Source: Actinomycetes bacterium (lineage in GTDB: Bacteria > Actinomycetota > Thermoleophilia > Gaiellales > Gaiellaceae). From it: a stretch of 17,056 nucleotides of DNA. The stretch covers positions 1 through 17,056 of the forward strand of contig JAUXJK010000012.1 in assembly GCA_030624785.1 (NCBI GenBank), given 5' to 3'. The position numbers were made by a program, and so were the translations under genes. This document shows positions 1-8,009 of the stretch, one piece after another. Numbering within the stretch: the first letter of the stretch is position 1; each line of letters opens with the position of its first letter. The notes under the pieces are model-generated. The model was not told the origin of the DNA, searched no databases, and saw nothing but the letters and a program-made list of their open reading frames with translations.

Positions 1-5
1 GTGCT

Positions 6-647
6 GTGGCCCCACTCGTTCTCGATCCGGACGAGATCGGGCGCCGCCAGCAGCTCTACAGCGCACTCGCACCGGCGCCCCTTGACGTGGCGATGGCAAA
101 CCTTTCGACGGGCCCGCGCACACTCGAGACTGAAGCCGATATCCGGTGGTCAGAGGACGAGGTTTACGACGAGGCGATGCGGACAGCCTGGGACGACTAC
201 GACGGGATCCTGTTGGACTGCGTTCTCGATCCAGCTCTCGAGCGCCTGGAGCAGGACGCGCCTCTGCCGGTGATCGGCATCACCCGAACAACAGCCGCGT
301 ACCTCGGCGGCCTCGGTCACTGCTTTGCGGGCGTCGCCCGAAACGCAGCGATCGCAGAGGAGCTTCGAGCGCGCATTGTCGATTTCGGTCACGAGGATCG
401 CCTTACGAGCGTCGATGTTCTTGATCTCTCGTTCGAAGACATTGCCGACCCGGAGCGATGGAACGCCGCGCTAGCGCCGATCGTGCAGCGTTTCGGCCCA
501 GGTACCGTCGATTCAGTGCTGAACGGCTGCTCGGCGGTCGAGGTACGTGACGCGCAGGGCCCGGCCGTCGTCGAACCGATGGCGCTGGCGCTCGAGCTGA
601 CTGCGCTCGCGGCTCGCCGCGGTCTCACGCGGGCAACCGGTTCGTAG
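6..647 (+). CDS. Asp/Glu/hydantoin racemase-family protein
   Basis: Predicted cofactor-independent racemase of the aspartate/glutamate/hydantoin family (213 aa), which inverts a chiral carbon with two cysteines acting as acid and base. Both are visible: Cys72 in ILLDCVLDP and Cys175 in VLNGCSAVE. Their separation of 103 residues is close to that of hydantoin racemases. The first strand (PLVLDPDE) sits right after the GTG at position 6, as the family expects, so the protein is probably complete. The frame is open to the left edge, however, so a start just outside the window is possible. The next gene is a HyuA/HyuB enzyme, which supports a hydantoin- or amino-acid-related substrate, but the 145-base gap holds a hairpin, so co-transcription is uncertain. 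A maleate isomerase or another member of the superfamily is an alternative. Family assignment is secure; the substrate is not. Confidence 0.8.
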   Translation: MAPLVLDPDEIGRRQQLYSALAPAPLDVAMANLSTGPRTLETEADIRWSEDEVYDEAMRTAWDDYDGILLDCVLDPALERLEQDAPLPVIGITRTTAAYLGGLGHCFAGVARNAAIAEELRARIVDFGHEDRLTSVDVLDLSFEDIADPERWNAALAPIVQRFGPGTVDSVLNGCSAVEVRDAQGPAVVEPMALALELTALAARRGLTRATGS

Positions 648-650
648 CCG

Positions 651-667
651 CAGGGCGCGGCGCCCTG
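651..667 (+). terminator. GC-rich hairpin after the racemase gene
   Basis: An 8-bp perfect inverted repeat (CAGGGCGC / GCGCCCTG around one central G) begins three bases after the stop codon. It is followed by a pyrimidine-rich stretch (TCTCCTC) rather than a real T run. This suits a terminator or mRNA-end hairpin in a high-GC genome. Whether it fully separates the racemase from the downstream gene cannot be judged. Confidence 0.45.
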
Positions 668-780
668 TCTCCTCGCGGTGCAGCGACTGCCAGATCATGG
701 CAGGATGCTGGGCATTCCCAAGGATCGCTTGCCCCGGTGCCATATTGCGGTCGGCAGGTGGGGACTAGGTGTCAAATAGA

Positions 781-789
781 GGTGGAGGA
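781..789 (+). promoter_or_regulatory. Ribosome binding site fixing the HyuAB start
   Basis: GGTGGAGGA is a strong Shine-Dalgarno match ending three bases before the ATG at 793. It argues against the in-frame GTG at 769, which would add eight non-family residues (MSNRGGGR). It also contrasts with several downstream genes here that have no Shine-Dalgarno at all. Confidence 0.75.
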
Positions 790-792
790 CGA

Positions 793-3700
793 ATGAAACG
801 CATCGGTGTCGACGTTGGCGGAACGTTCACGGATCTCATCCTGGTCGACGAGGAATCCGGGAGCGTGATCGTCGACAAGGTTCCGTCGACCCCTGATGAC
901 CCTGCGCGCGGAACTGTCCAGGGCATTCGTGGACTCTGCGAGAAGGCCGGCGTTTCGCTGGCCGAGGTCGACAATCTGCTTCACGGCACCACCGTTGCGA
1001 CAAACATCGTGTTGACGCATACGGGCGCTGAAGTCGGAATGCTCACCACCGAGGGATTCCGCGATCTACTCCACATTGCACGGCACAAGAAGCCGTACAA
1101 CTTCTCGTTGCAGCAAGAGCTTCCATGGCAGGCGCGACCTCTGGTCAAGCGTCGCCATCGGCTCACAGTGAAGGAGCGCGTGATCGTTCCCGATGGTGAC
1201 GTCCTCGAACCCCTCGACGAGAACGAGGTGCGCGAGCGGGCGCGCGAGCTAAAGGCAGCTGGTGTGGAGGCCGTGTCTGTGTGTCTCTTGCACTCGTATC
1301 TCAATCCTGCGCACGAACAGCGCATCAAGGAGATTCTCCTCGAGGAGCTGCCTGACGCGTTCCTTTCCATCTCTCACGAGGTGCTGCCCCTCTACCGCGA
1401 GTTTGAGCGATTTTCGACGGTGTGCCTCAACGCGTATGTGGGCCCAAAGGTCGCGAGCTACATAGGCCGATTTGATCAGTCCGTGCGCGACGAGGGTTTC
1501 GAACACGGCATTCAGCTCATGCAGTCCTCGGGCGGTATGGCAACCGTTGAGTCGGCAAGACAGAGTCCTGTCAACATTCTCATGTCAGGTCCGGTTGCAG
1601 GCCTGATCGGCGGGATCTGGGCCGGCAAGCTTTCGGGCTACGACAGCGTCGTTACGCTCGACATCGGCGGCACCTCTGCGGATATCGGTGTTGCCGCTGA
1701 CGGGCAAGTTCGCATGCGGCATCTGCTCGACACGAAGGTTGGCGACTACCAGGCGATGGTGCCGATGGTCGACATCGACACGATCGGCGCCGGCGGCGGA
1801 TCGATTGCCTACGTCGATGAGGGTGGCGTCTTTCGCGTGGGGCCGCAATCCGCGGGCGCCGACCCCGGACCAGCATGCTACGGACGGGGCGGCACCGATC
1901 CGACCTCGACCGATGCGCAACTCGTGCTCGGACGGCTACGGCCCGACAAGGGGCTTCTCGGCGGAACCATGCAACTCGCTGTCGACCTGGCCGAGAAAGC
2001 GCTGGGCGGGCTCGCAGAGACGCTCGAGATGACGGTGGAAGACGCGGCTCTTGGTGCCCTTCAGATTCAGAAGTACGGGATGACCCAGGCGATCGAGGTG
2101 AACTCGGTGCGCCGAGGATACGACCCGCGCGATTTCACGCTTGTGGCGGCCGGCGGCGCCGGGCCCCTGTTCGCGTGCGACATCGCACTTGAGCTCGAGA
2201 TCCCGCGTGTGCTCATTCCGCCCTACCCGGGAATCGTTGCCGCGGCCGGCCTTCTGGCGACCGATCTTCAGCACGAGTTCGTCGCCACCGAGCGCCATCA
2301 GCTGAAGGGTCTCGACCAGTCGAGGCTGCAGACGCGATTCGACGAACTAGTGGCGCAGGCCGTTGAACGACTGAATGAGGACAACGTGCCGGAGGACCGA
2401 CGAATCGTTCGTCGACTGGCCGACTGTCGATACGCAGGCCAGGGCTACGAAGTTCGCTTCGACGCGCCCGGCGGTGACGTCAGCGACGCCTGGGTTGACG
2501 AGCTAAAGGAGTCTTTCCACGCGGCGCATGAGGCGGAGTACGGACACCGTTTCGATGCCGAGATCGAGATCATCAACGTTCGCGCCGTAGGCATCGGCCG
2601 CATCACAGAGCTCGAGGTAGCGGAGATCGCGGCTGCAACGGGAGATATTTCCCGTGCGCAGATTCTCGAGCGTGACGTGACGTTTGATGTCGACGGTGTT
2701 GCCGAGCGGCGGCTCACGCCGTTCTACGATCGCGAGAAGTTGCTCGCTGGCGACAGGATCGAGGGCCCAGCAGTCATTGAGCAGTACGACACGACCACGG
2801 TGATTCCGCCGAGTCTCGTCGCTGAGATCGACAAGTACGGAAACATCGTGATCGACTGCACAACGGCTGCCAAGAGCGCTGAGGAACGCGGCGCGGCGCT
2901 CGCAACACCGATCCTCATGCGTGTGATCGGTGGCGCGCTCAACTCGATCGCCAAAGAGATGGCGGGCGTGCTCTACCGAATGAGCTACTCGTCGATCATC
3001 CGCGAGTCAGAGGATCTCGGGGCCGGCCTGTTTGACAAGAACGGCAACAACCTGGCCGAGTCTGACTCGACTCCGATGTTCATGGGCGCCATGCCGAAGA
3101 TCGTCAAGGGCGTGATGAAGACGCTCGGTGACGACATCAACGAGGGCGACGTCATTCTTCACAACGATCCCTACCTCGGTGCGACCCACTCGCCCGACGT
3201 TGCGATCGTCATCCCAATCTTCCATGAGGGCGATCTCGTCGGTTTCTCGGGCGCATCGGCACATCTGCTCGACATCGGTGGCGCCTACCCGGGCCTCGCG
3301 ATCGATCTTGTCGACAACTGGTCGGAAGGGAACATCTACAGGGCCCTCAAGCTCTCCGAGGGCGGTGTGTGGCAAGAGAAGCTCTGGCAGCACATTCTCG
3401 AAAACACGCGCACACCCACGCCGAATACTGGTGACATTCAGGCAATGATCGCCGCCTGCGAGCTGGCAAGAAGGCGCTTTGTCGAGCTGATCGATCGCTA
3501 CAGCAGGGACGCGGTCCTGTCATCTGCAGATGCCTGGCTTGACTACTCGGAGCGCATGCTGCGCGGCGAGATCGAGAAGATCCCAGACGGCCGATATGAG
3601 ACGGAGGTTGGCTGGCTCGATGACGACGGCGTCAACCGCGGGAAGATGCTCCCGGTCAAGGTTGCCGTCGAGATTCACGGCGATGAGATCACGTACGACC

Positions 3701-4671
3701 TGACTGGATCCAGCGACGAGGTCGCAACGGGTTTCAACGTCCCGTTTGAAGGCACGACGGTCTCAGCGATGACCTTCGTAACACGGATGATCTTCCTCGA
3801 CGAGGAGGCCTATCCGGTATTCGTGCCGCAAAACGAGGGAATGCTGCGGCCGGTCAACGTGGTTGCGCCGAAGGGGTCGATCTTCAATCCGAACTTCCCG
3901 CGAGCCTGTTTCGCTCGCTTCTGTCAGGCGCAGCGAGCCGTCGACCTGGCGCTGAGAGCGCTTGCGCCGGTCGTGCCCAAGCAGATTGCGGCAGGTAGCT
4001 CAGCGCACCTGCACTTCATCTCCTACTCGGGCTTCGACGTAGACGAGGGTGAGTACTGGGTGTACCTCGAGGTCGACGAGGGCTCCTATGGTGGGCGCCA
4101 CGGACGCGACGGACTCGACTCTGTGGACTCGCTCATCGCAAATACCCGGAACAATCCGATCGAGGAACTCGAATGGCGCTTCCCGATGCGTACCGAGCGT
4201 TATGAGTTGCGCGATGAACCAGGCGCAGCCGGCCAGTGGCGAGGGGGGATGGGCATCGTTCGCGTCAATCGGTTCCTTGAAGACGCGATCGTCAGCTGCG
4301 AAGGCGAGCGTCATGAGGGAGATCCGCCGTGGGGTATCTTCGGCGGCCACGACGGGCTGAACGCGGGCCTTCGGGTTCTTGGTGCGGACGGGAGTGTCGA
4401 GCACTGGCCCGCGAAGTTCAGCGGCGAGACGCTGGCGGCTGGAAGCGCATTGGAGATCACCGTTCCCAGCTCGGGCGGCTACGGCGATCCGCTCGAGCGT
4501 GATCCGGCCCAGGTCGCATCCGACATTCTCGATGGATTCGCGACACTCGAACAGGCCCGCGATGCCTACGGCGTCGTTATTGACGAGCAGACAATGGAGG
4601 TCGACCTGGCCGCGACCGAGGAGTTGCGGGCCCGGCTCAGGTCAGAACAGGAAGCGAGCGCCAACGCATGA
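793..4671 (+). CDS. Fused HyuA-HyuB hydantoinase/oxoprolinase/ketone carboxylase
   Basis: ATP-dependent enzyme of the family that includes 5-oxoprolinase, N-methylhydantoinase and acetone/acetophenone carboxylases (1292 aa). The N-terminal HyuA-like part has DVGGTFTD (7-14), HGTTVATN (64-71), DIGGTSAD (290-297) and AGADPGPACYGRGG (about 353-366), the phosphate-binding actin-fold motifs. The HyuB-like part begins near residue 706 (TPILMRVIGGALNSIAKEM), carries the probable metal-binding HNDPYLGATHSPDV from 790, and ends with SSGGYGDPLERDP near 1227-1239. HyuA and HyuB are usually separate genes in bacteria; fusion in A-B order matches the architecture and roughly the length of eukaryotic 5-oxoprolinase. 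The neighbours are a hydantoin-type racemase upstream and an acyl-CoA ligase 37 bases downstream. The first suggests cyclic amide hydrolysis. The second suggests ketone carboxylation, as acetophenone carboxylase is paired with benzoylacetate-CoA ligase. Family is near certain; substrate is open. Confidence 0.92.
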   Translation: MKRIGVDVGGTFTDLILVDEESGSVIVDKVPSTPDDPARGTVQGIRGLCEKAGVSLAEVDNLLHGTTVATNIVLTHTGAEVGMLTTEGFRDLLHIARHKKPYNFSLQQELPWQARPLVKRRHRLTVKERVIVPDGDVLEPLDENEVRERARELKAAGVEAVSVCLLHSYLNPAHEQRIKEILLEELPDAFLSISHEVLPLYREFERFSTVCLNAYVGPKVASYIGRFDQSVRDEGFEHGIQLMQSSGGMATVESARQSPVNILMSGPVAGLIGGIWAGKLSGYDSVVTLDIGGTSADIGVAADGQVRMRHLLDTKVGDYQAMVPMVDIDTIGAGGGSIAYVDEGGVFRVGPQSAGADPGPACYGRGGTDPTSTDAQLVLGRLRPDKGLLGGTMQLAVDLAEKALGGLAETLEMTVEDAALGALQIQKYGMTQAIEVNSVRRGYDPRDFTLVAAGGAGPLFACDIALELEIPRVLIPPYPGIVAAAGLLATDLQHEFVATERHQLKGLDQSRLQTRFDELVAQAVERLNEDNVPEDRRIVRRLADCRYAGQGYEVRFDAPGGDVSDAWVDELKESFHAAHEAEYGHRFDAEIEIINVRAVGIGRITELEVAEIAAATGDISRAQILERDVTFDVDGVAERRLTPFYDREKLLAGDRIEGPAVIEQYDTTTVIPPSLVAEIDKYGNIVIDCTTAAKSAEERGAALATPILMRVIGGALNSIAKEMAGVLYRMSYSSIIRESEDLGAGLFDKNGNNLAESDSTPMFMGAMPKIVKGVMKTLGDDINEGDVILHNDPYLGATHSPDVAIVIPIFHEGDLVGFSGASAHLLDIGGAYPGLAIDLVDNWSEGNIYRALKLSEGGVWQEKLWQHILENTRTPTPNTGDIQAMIAACELARRRFVELIDRYSRDAVLSSADAWLDYSERMLRGEIEKIPDGRYETEVGWLDDDGVNRGKMLPVKVAVEIHGDEITYDLTGSSDEVATGFNVPFEGTTVSAMTFVTRMIFLDEEAYPVFVPQNEGMLRPVNVVAPKGSIFNPNFPRACFARFCQAQRAVDLALRALAPVVPKQIAAGSSAHLHFISYSGFDVDEGEYWVYLEVDEGSYGGRHGRDGLDSVDSLIANTRNNPIEELEWRFPMRTERYELRDEPGAAGQWRGGMGIVRVNRFLEDAIVSCEGERHEGDPPWGIFGGHDGLNAGLRVLGADGSVEHWPAKFSGETLAAGSALEITVPSSGGYGDPLERDPAQVASDILDGFATLEQARDAYGVVIDEQTMEVDLAATEELRARLRSEQEASANA

Positions 4672-4708
4672 GCGGCGCCTCCTGTCGATGAATACACCGC
4701 GCTGAGCG

Positions 4709-6178
4709 ATGGGCACGCGGCTGTTGGGTGAGCCCTTCGAGCCCCTCGATCTGACGCTGCCTGACGTTCTCGATCGCGCCGCTCAGGGCGCGTTCATCGA
4801 TGGCGACGACGTCGTGCCGTACTCGCAGGTCGCCGAGCGCTCGCGCAGGCTTGCCGGCTGGTTCGTCGCCGAGGGCGTCGAACCGGGCGATCGCGTCGCC
4901 TTGCTCGCATCGAACCGAGCCGAGTTCGTGGTGGCGCACTACGCGGCTGCGCGGGCCGGCGCCATCGTGGTGCCCCTCTCGACCCGCGCTACCGCTGCGG
5001 AGCTTCACCGTGTTCTGGCCCATGCCCAATGTTCGCTAGCGCTGGTCGAAGAGGAGTTCAAGGGACATCGTTTTCTCGATACGTTCGCTTCGCTTCGAGG
5101 CCGACTTCCTTCACTACGACACGTCGAGCCTCTCGCCGGACTGGACGATCTCAAGGCGACGCGAGAGGTTGAAACGCCTGCGACGTCGGCAACCGAACCA
5201 ACATTGCTGATCTATACGTCCGGTACGACAGGCGAGCCCAAGGGTTGCCTCCACGCCCACCGATCCTATGTCTCGAGCGCGTCGATGACGGCGCGGCTAA
5301 AAGCGCTTACGCCCGAGGATCGGATCGTCGCGAGCGTGCCCTTCTTCAACGCGTTCGGCATTGTGAACTGTGTACTCGAGGGGCTGATTTCCGGGGCGTC
5401 CGTGGTGATTCAACCAGCATTCGATCCAGCCGAGACCTTGCGTCTAATTGAAGAGCACCGCGTCACTGTGCTGCTGGGTACGCCGACGATGTGGATCCGG
5501 TTGCTCGAGCACCCTGACATCAGCAAGCGCGATCTCTCGTCTCTGCGCACGGGCACCATGGCAGGAGCCCCGGCGCCGGCGGAGGTTGTCAATCGGTGGC
5601 GTGATCTCGGCTGCGAGCTCGTCCTGATCTATGGCCTCTCAGAGGCGACATCCATCCTGGCCAACGGGCGACCAACTCCCGGGATCGAGGTCGAGACGAC
5701 GAGTGACAGCGAGCTTCGCGCGCGCGGTTACAACCAGATGATCCGCTACTACAAGAATGACGTCGCGACGCGCGATCGCATTCGCGATGGTTGGATCCAT
5801 ACCGGTGATCTCGCCGAGATTCGCGACGGCGATGTGCGTGTCCTCGGACGTTCCGATGACATGTTGATCGTCGGCGGATTCAACATCCAGCCAGCTGAAG
5901 TCGAGGAAGCCCTTCGCATGCACGAGGGCGTCGCCGACGCTGCGGTTTTCGGGTTCCCGGATGGCGATCTCGGCGAGGTACCGCTTGCGTGGGTGATCCG
6001 GAGGCCCGGTGCATCTGTGGATCAAGCCCAACTCCTGGCGGATAGCCGTCTCCGACTTGCGAGCTACAAGCTGCCGAGGGAGATCACGTTCGTAGAGGAG
6101 TTTCCGCTCACGGCCAACGGCAAGGTCCAACGGTTTCGCATGCGCGAGACCATGCTCGCGAGGCGCGATTCAACGTAG
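4709..6178 (+). CDS. AMP-forming acyl-CoA ligase (ANL superfamily)
   Basis: Activates a carboxylic acid to its CoA thioester through an acyl-adenylate (489 aa, cytoplasmic). The motifs are intact: P-loop-like YTSGTTGEPKG (169-179), YGLSEA (308-313), GWIHTGD (361-367), the hinge region LGRSDDMLIVGGFNIQPAEVEE (in two parts from 379 to 400) and the catalytic lysine Lys472 in LTANGKVQR. The segment between YGLSEA and the GYNQMIRYY stretch is shorter than in most relatives, lacking the usual PPGEVGEL portion, so the pocket-lining loop is compact. The ATG follows the HyuAB stop by 37 bases without a good Shine-Dalgarno. The same orientation and short gap suggest one operon, so the substrate may be the acid made by HyuAB. 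Family is secure; acyl specificity cannot be read. Confidence 0.88.
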   Translation: MGTRLLGEPFEPLDLTLPDVLDRAAQGAFIDGDDVVPYSQVAERSRRLAGWFVAEGVEPGDRVALLASNRAEFVVAHYAAARAGAIVVPLSTRATAAELHRVLAHAQCSLALVEEEFKGHRFLDTFASLRGRLPSLRHVEPLAGLDDLKATREVETPATSATEPTLLIYTSGTTGEPKGCLHAHRSYVSSASMTARLKALTPEDRIVASVPFFNAFGIVNCVLEGLISGASVVIQPAFDPAETLRLIEEHRVTVLLGTPTMWIRLLEHPDISKRDLSSLRTGTMAGAPAPAEVVNRWRDLGCELVLIYGLSEATSILANGRPTPGIEVETTSDSELRARGYNQMIRYYKNDVATRDRIRDGWIHTGDLAEIRDGDVRVLGRSDDMLIVGGFNIQPAEVEEALRMHEGVADAAVFGFPDGDLGEVPLAWVIRRPGASVDQAQLLADSRLRLASYKLPREITFVEEFPLTANGKVQRFRMRETMLARRDST

Positions 6179-6226
6179 GGGTGTTCGTCGTTGCTCAGGT
6201 GGCCCGGAAGTATCGATGAAGAAAGC

Positions 6227-6232
6227 TACGGT
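6227..6232 (+). promoter_or_regulatory. Candidate -10 box, leaderless ArfB-like gene
   Basis: TACGGT matches TAnnnT and lies seven bases before the ATG at 6240, where transcription would begin at or next to the start codon. No clear -35 box is visible. It is one of six similarly placed boxes in the window. Confidence 0.35.
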
Positions 6233-6239
6233 GTGGGTG

Positions 6240-6653
6240 ATGACGCAAGATCTCTGCATTACGAGCAACTGCAGCATTCCGCATAACGAGCTCGACTGGC
6301 GTTTCAGTCGCTCGGGTGGCCCAGGCGGTCAACATGTAAATAAGACCGAAACGCGTGTCGAAGTTCGATTCGATATCGATTCAGCGACATGCCTCGGGCC
6401 ACGTCAGCGAGCCAGAATAGGCGAGCGTCTGGGTCGAGTCGTGCGCGTAACCGTGTCTGACACGCGCTCTCAATCGCGAAATCGCGAACTCGCGCTCGAG
6501 CGCCTTCAAGAGAAGCTCCGGGGTGCGCTTGCAAATGAGAAGAAACGCAAGCCGACGAGACGTACGCGCGCCTCGAAGGAACGCCGGCTGGCCGGCAAGC
6601 GAAAGCGCGCCGACGTGAAGAGAACTCGCGGAAGCGTAAGCCGCGACGACTAG
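6240..6653 (+). CDS. arfB: ArfB/YaeJ-like peptidyl-tRNA hydrolase (ribosome rescue)
   Basis: Small release-factor-like protein (137 aa) that frees peptides from stalled ribosomes by hydrolysing peptidyl-tRNA. The catalytic GGQ is in RSGGPGGQHVNKTETRVEVRF, with Gln at about residue 31, and the C-terminal third is a basic tail (KKRKPTRRTRASKERR, AGKRKRADVKRTR) that in ArfB enters the empty mRNA channel. There is no codon-recognition domain, which separates it from RF1/RF2. The start at 6240 places GGQ about three residues from its position in E. coli ArfB. An upstream in-frame ATG at 6216 has a GGAAG five bases before it and would add eight residues. The gene is convergent with the racemase downstream and appears unrelated to the CoA genes on either side. 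Confidence 0.87.
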   Translation: MTQDLCITSNCSIPHNELDWRFSRSGGPGGQHVNKTETRVEVRFDIDSATCLGPRQRARIGERLGRVVRVTVSDTRSQSRNRELALERLQEKLRGALANEKKRKPTRRTRASKERRLAGKRKRADVKRTRGSVSRDD

Positions 6654-6705
6654 GTATCGCGCCGCGGACGAGATCCGACGTGCTGCTCGCGGGTAGTCGG
6701 GCCTG

Positions 6706-7902
6706 CTACTCGACAGCGTTGGCTGTGCGGAGCTCGTCGATCTGCTCCGAGGAATAGCCGGCCGAGGCGAGAATCTCGTCGGTGTGCGCCCCCGGCGGCG
6801 GCGCGACCGTCCGTGCCGACAGCGGGGTGCGGGACAATTTCGGAGCGACCCCAACCTGCTTGACGGGCCCGTTTGGGCCCGCGACCTCAACAATCATCTC
6901 GCGGTCCTGCACCTGGGCGTCGTGCTCCAGCTCATCGAGTTCGAGCAGCCTGTTTGCGCACAGGTCGGTCTCGTTGAGCCACTCGAACAACTCGTCGCGT
7001 GTCTTCGCCTTGAAGGCGCCGGTGAAGGCCTCCCGCACCTCGGGGTGCTTGTCGCCGTCCCACGCGTGAGGAATCAGGTCGTCGCGGCCGATCGTCCGGC
7101 AGAGGTTCGCGTAGAACCAGGGCTCGAGCGAGCCGATCGTGATCCACTTGCCATCAGCCGTCTCATAGACGCCGTACTGCGGGAGGTCGCCCGTGTAGAT
7201 CGAGCGTCCGCGCTCCGGCTGTTCGTCGTTGCCGTAGAAGGCCGAGATGAACTGCGCAAGCAGATATGTCACGCCGTCAGACATCGCCGCATCGACGAGT
7301 TGTCCCTCGCCGCTGCGCTCGCGCTCATAGAGCGCGGCGAGCACGCCCATCGCGGCCATCAGCCCGCCGCCTGCGTAGTCGGCGATCACATTCTGTGGGA
7401 TGACTGGGCGCCCGTCGGCGTCGCCAATCAGTCCAAGAGCACCAGCGTGCCCGATGTAGTTGAGATCGTGGCCCGCGAGTAGCTTGTACGGCCCGGTCTG
7501 ACCAAAACCTGTCACCGAGCAGTAGACGATGCGTTTGTTTAGCGCGTAGAGCGTTTCGTAGTCGACGCCGAGTCGTTTCACAACGCCAGGTCGCATCTCC
7601 TCCACGACGACATCGGCGTCTCGCGCGAGCGTGTAGAAAATCTCGCGAGCGCGCACGTCCTTGAGATTGAGCCCGATGCTGCGCTTGTTGCGATCCAACG
7701 CGTCGTGCTCGGTGCCGCGCCACTCGATCGGCGGCCGATCGGGTGCCGCACCCATCTGTTCCGCTCGCCGACCATCGGGCGGAGCCGGGTTGTGAATGCG
7801 GATCACGTCGGCACCGAGGTCGCCGAGGATCATCGTGCAGTAGGGACCAGGCGCGAGACGTGTCAGGTCGAGCACGGTGATTCCATCGAGGGGCCCGGGC
7901 AT
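6706..7902 (-). CDS. 2-methylacyl-CoA racemase (CaiB/BaiF family)
   Basis: Type III CoA-transferase fold protein (398 aa from MPGPLDGITVLDLTRLAPGP). Family members are often called CoA transferases, but the active-site set here is that of alpha-methylacyl-CoA racemase: His145 (AGHDLNY), Asp175 (IADYAGGG) and Glu260 (GSLEPWFYANL). The spacings of 30 and 85 residues equal those of His126/Asp156/Glu241 in Mycobacterium tuberculosis MCR. Expected reaction: interconversion of 2R- and 2S-methyl-branched acyl-CoAs before beta-oxidation. The ATG at 7902 was chosen because homology begins there; the open frame extends 32 residues upstream to 7998 with composition unlike the family. The gene diverges from a B12-dependent acyl-CoA mutase operon 107 bases away, so both may serve branched acyl-CoA metabolism. 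The racemase call follows from residues, not from an alignment search. Confidence 0.85.
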   Translation of the reverse strand: MPGPLDGITVLDLTRLAPGPYCTMILGDLGADVIRIHNPAPPDGRRAEQMGAAPDRPPIEWRGTEHDALDRNKRSIGLNLKDVRAREIFYTLARDADVVVEEMRPGVVKRLGVDYETLYALNKRIVYCSVTGFGQTGPYKLLAGHDLNYIGHAGALGLIGDADGRPVIPQNVIADYAGGGLMAAMGVLAALYERERSGEGQLVDAAMSDGVTYLLAQFISAFYGNDEQPERGRSIYTGDLPQYGVYETADGKWITIGSLEPWFYANLCRTIGRDDLIPHAWDGDKHPEVREAFTGAFKAKTRDELFEWLNETDLCANRLLELDELEHDAQVQDREMIVEVAGPNGPVKQVGVAPKLSRTPLSARTVAPPPGAHTDEILASAGYSSEQIDELRTANAVE

Positions 7903-7909
7903 CCACAGT

Positions 7910-7915
7910 GTTGTA
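7910..7915 (-). promoter_or_regulatory. Candidate -10 box, leaderless racemase gene
   Basis: On the minus strand TACAAC lies seven bases before the ATG at 7902, with no Shine-Dalgarno in between. It resembles the TATAAC box at the same distance in front of the HtrA gene. Confidence 0.35.
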
Positions 7916-7997
7916 ACGCATCTCGAGCGGGAGCGCCTATCCTTCGGCGATGGCGAGGACCGATCGCTCGACAACAGAAGCTGGGCGCACGAGGGCA

Positions 7998-8003
7998 TAG
8001 GAT
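7998..8003 (+). promoter_or_regulatory. Candidate -10 box, leaderless mutase gene
   Basis: TAGGAT matches TAnnnT and lies six bases before the ATG at 8010. No purine-rich ribosome site separates it from the start, and no cobalamin riboswitch can fit in the 107-base divergent gap. Confidence 0.4.
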
Positions 8004-8009
8004 TCGACG

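Noticed and set aside
6784..7482. 232-residue open frame on the plus strand
   Set aside because: It lies opposite the 2-methylacyl-CoA racemase gene, has no recognisable domain, and reflects the GC-rich codon bias of the opposite strand.
6706..7902. Calling the CaiB/BaiF protein a formyl- or succinyl-CoA transferase
   Set aside because: The His145/Asp175/Glu260 set with MCR spacing indicates a racemase; transferases share only the Asp.
7903..7998. 32-residue N-terminal extension of the racemase
   Set aside because: The extension is Ser/Arg-rich and unlike the family; homology begins at MPGPLDG, and a -10-like box precedes the internal ATG.
7903..8009. Cobalamin riboswitch before the mutase, or TPP riboswitch for the TenA genes
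   Set aside because: The 107-base gap is too short for a B12 riboswitch and lacks the conserved boxes; no CUGAGA-type TPP element was found in a leader position.
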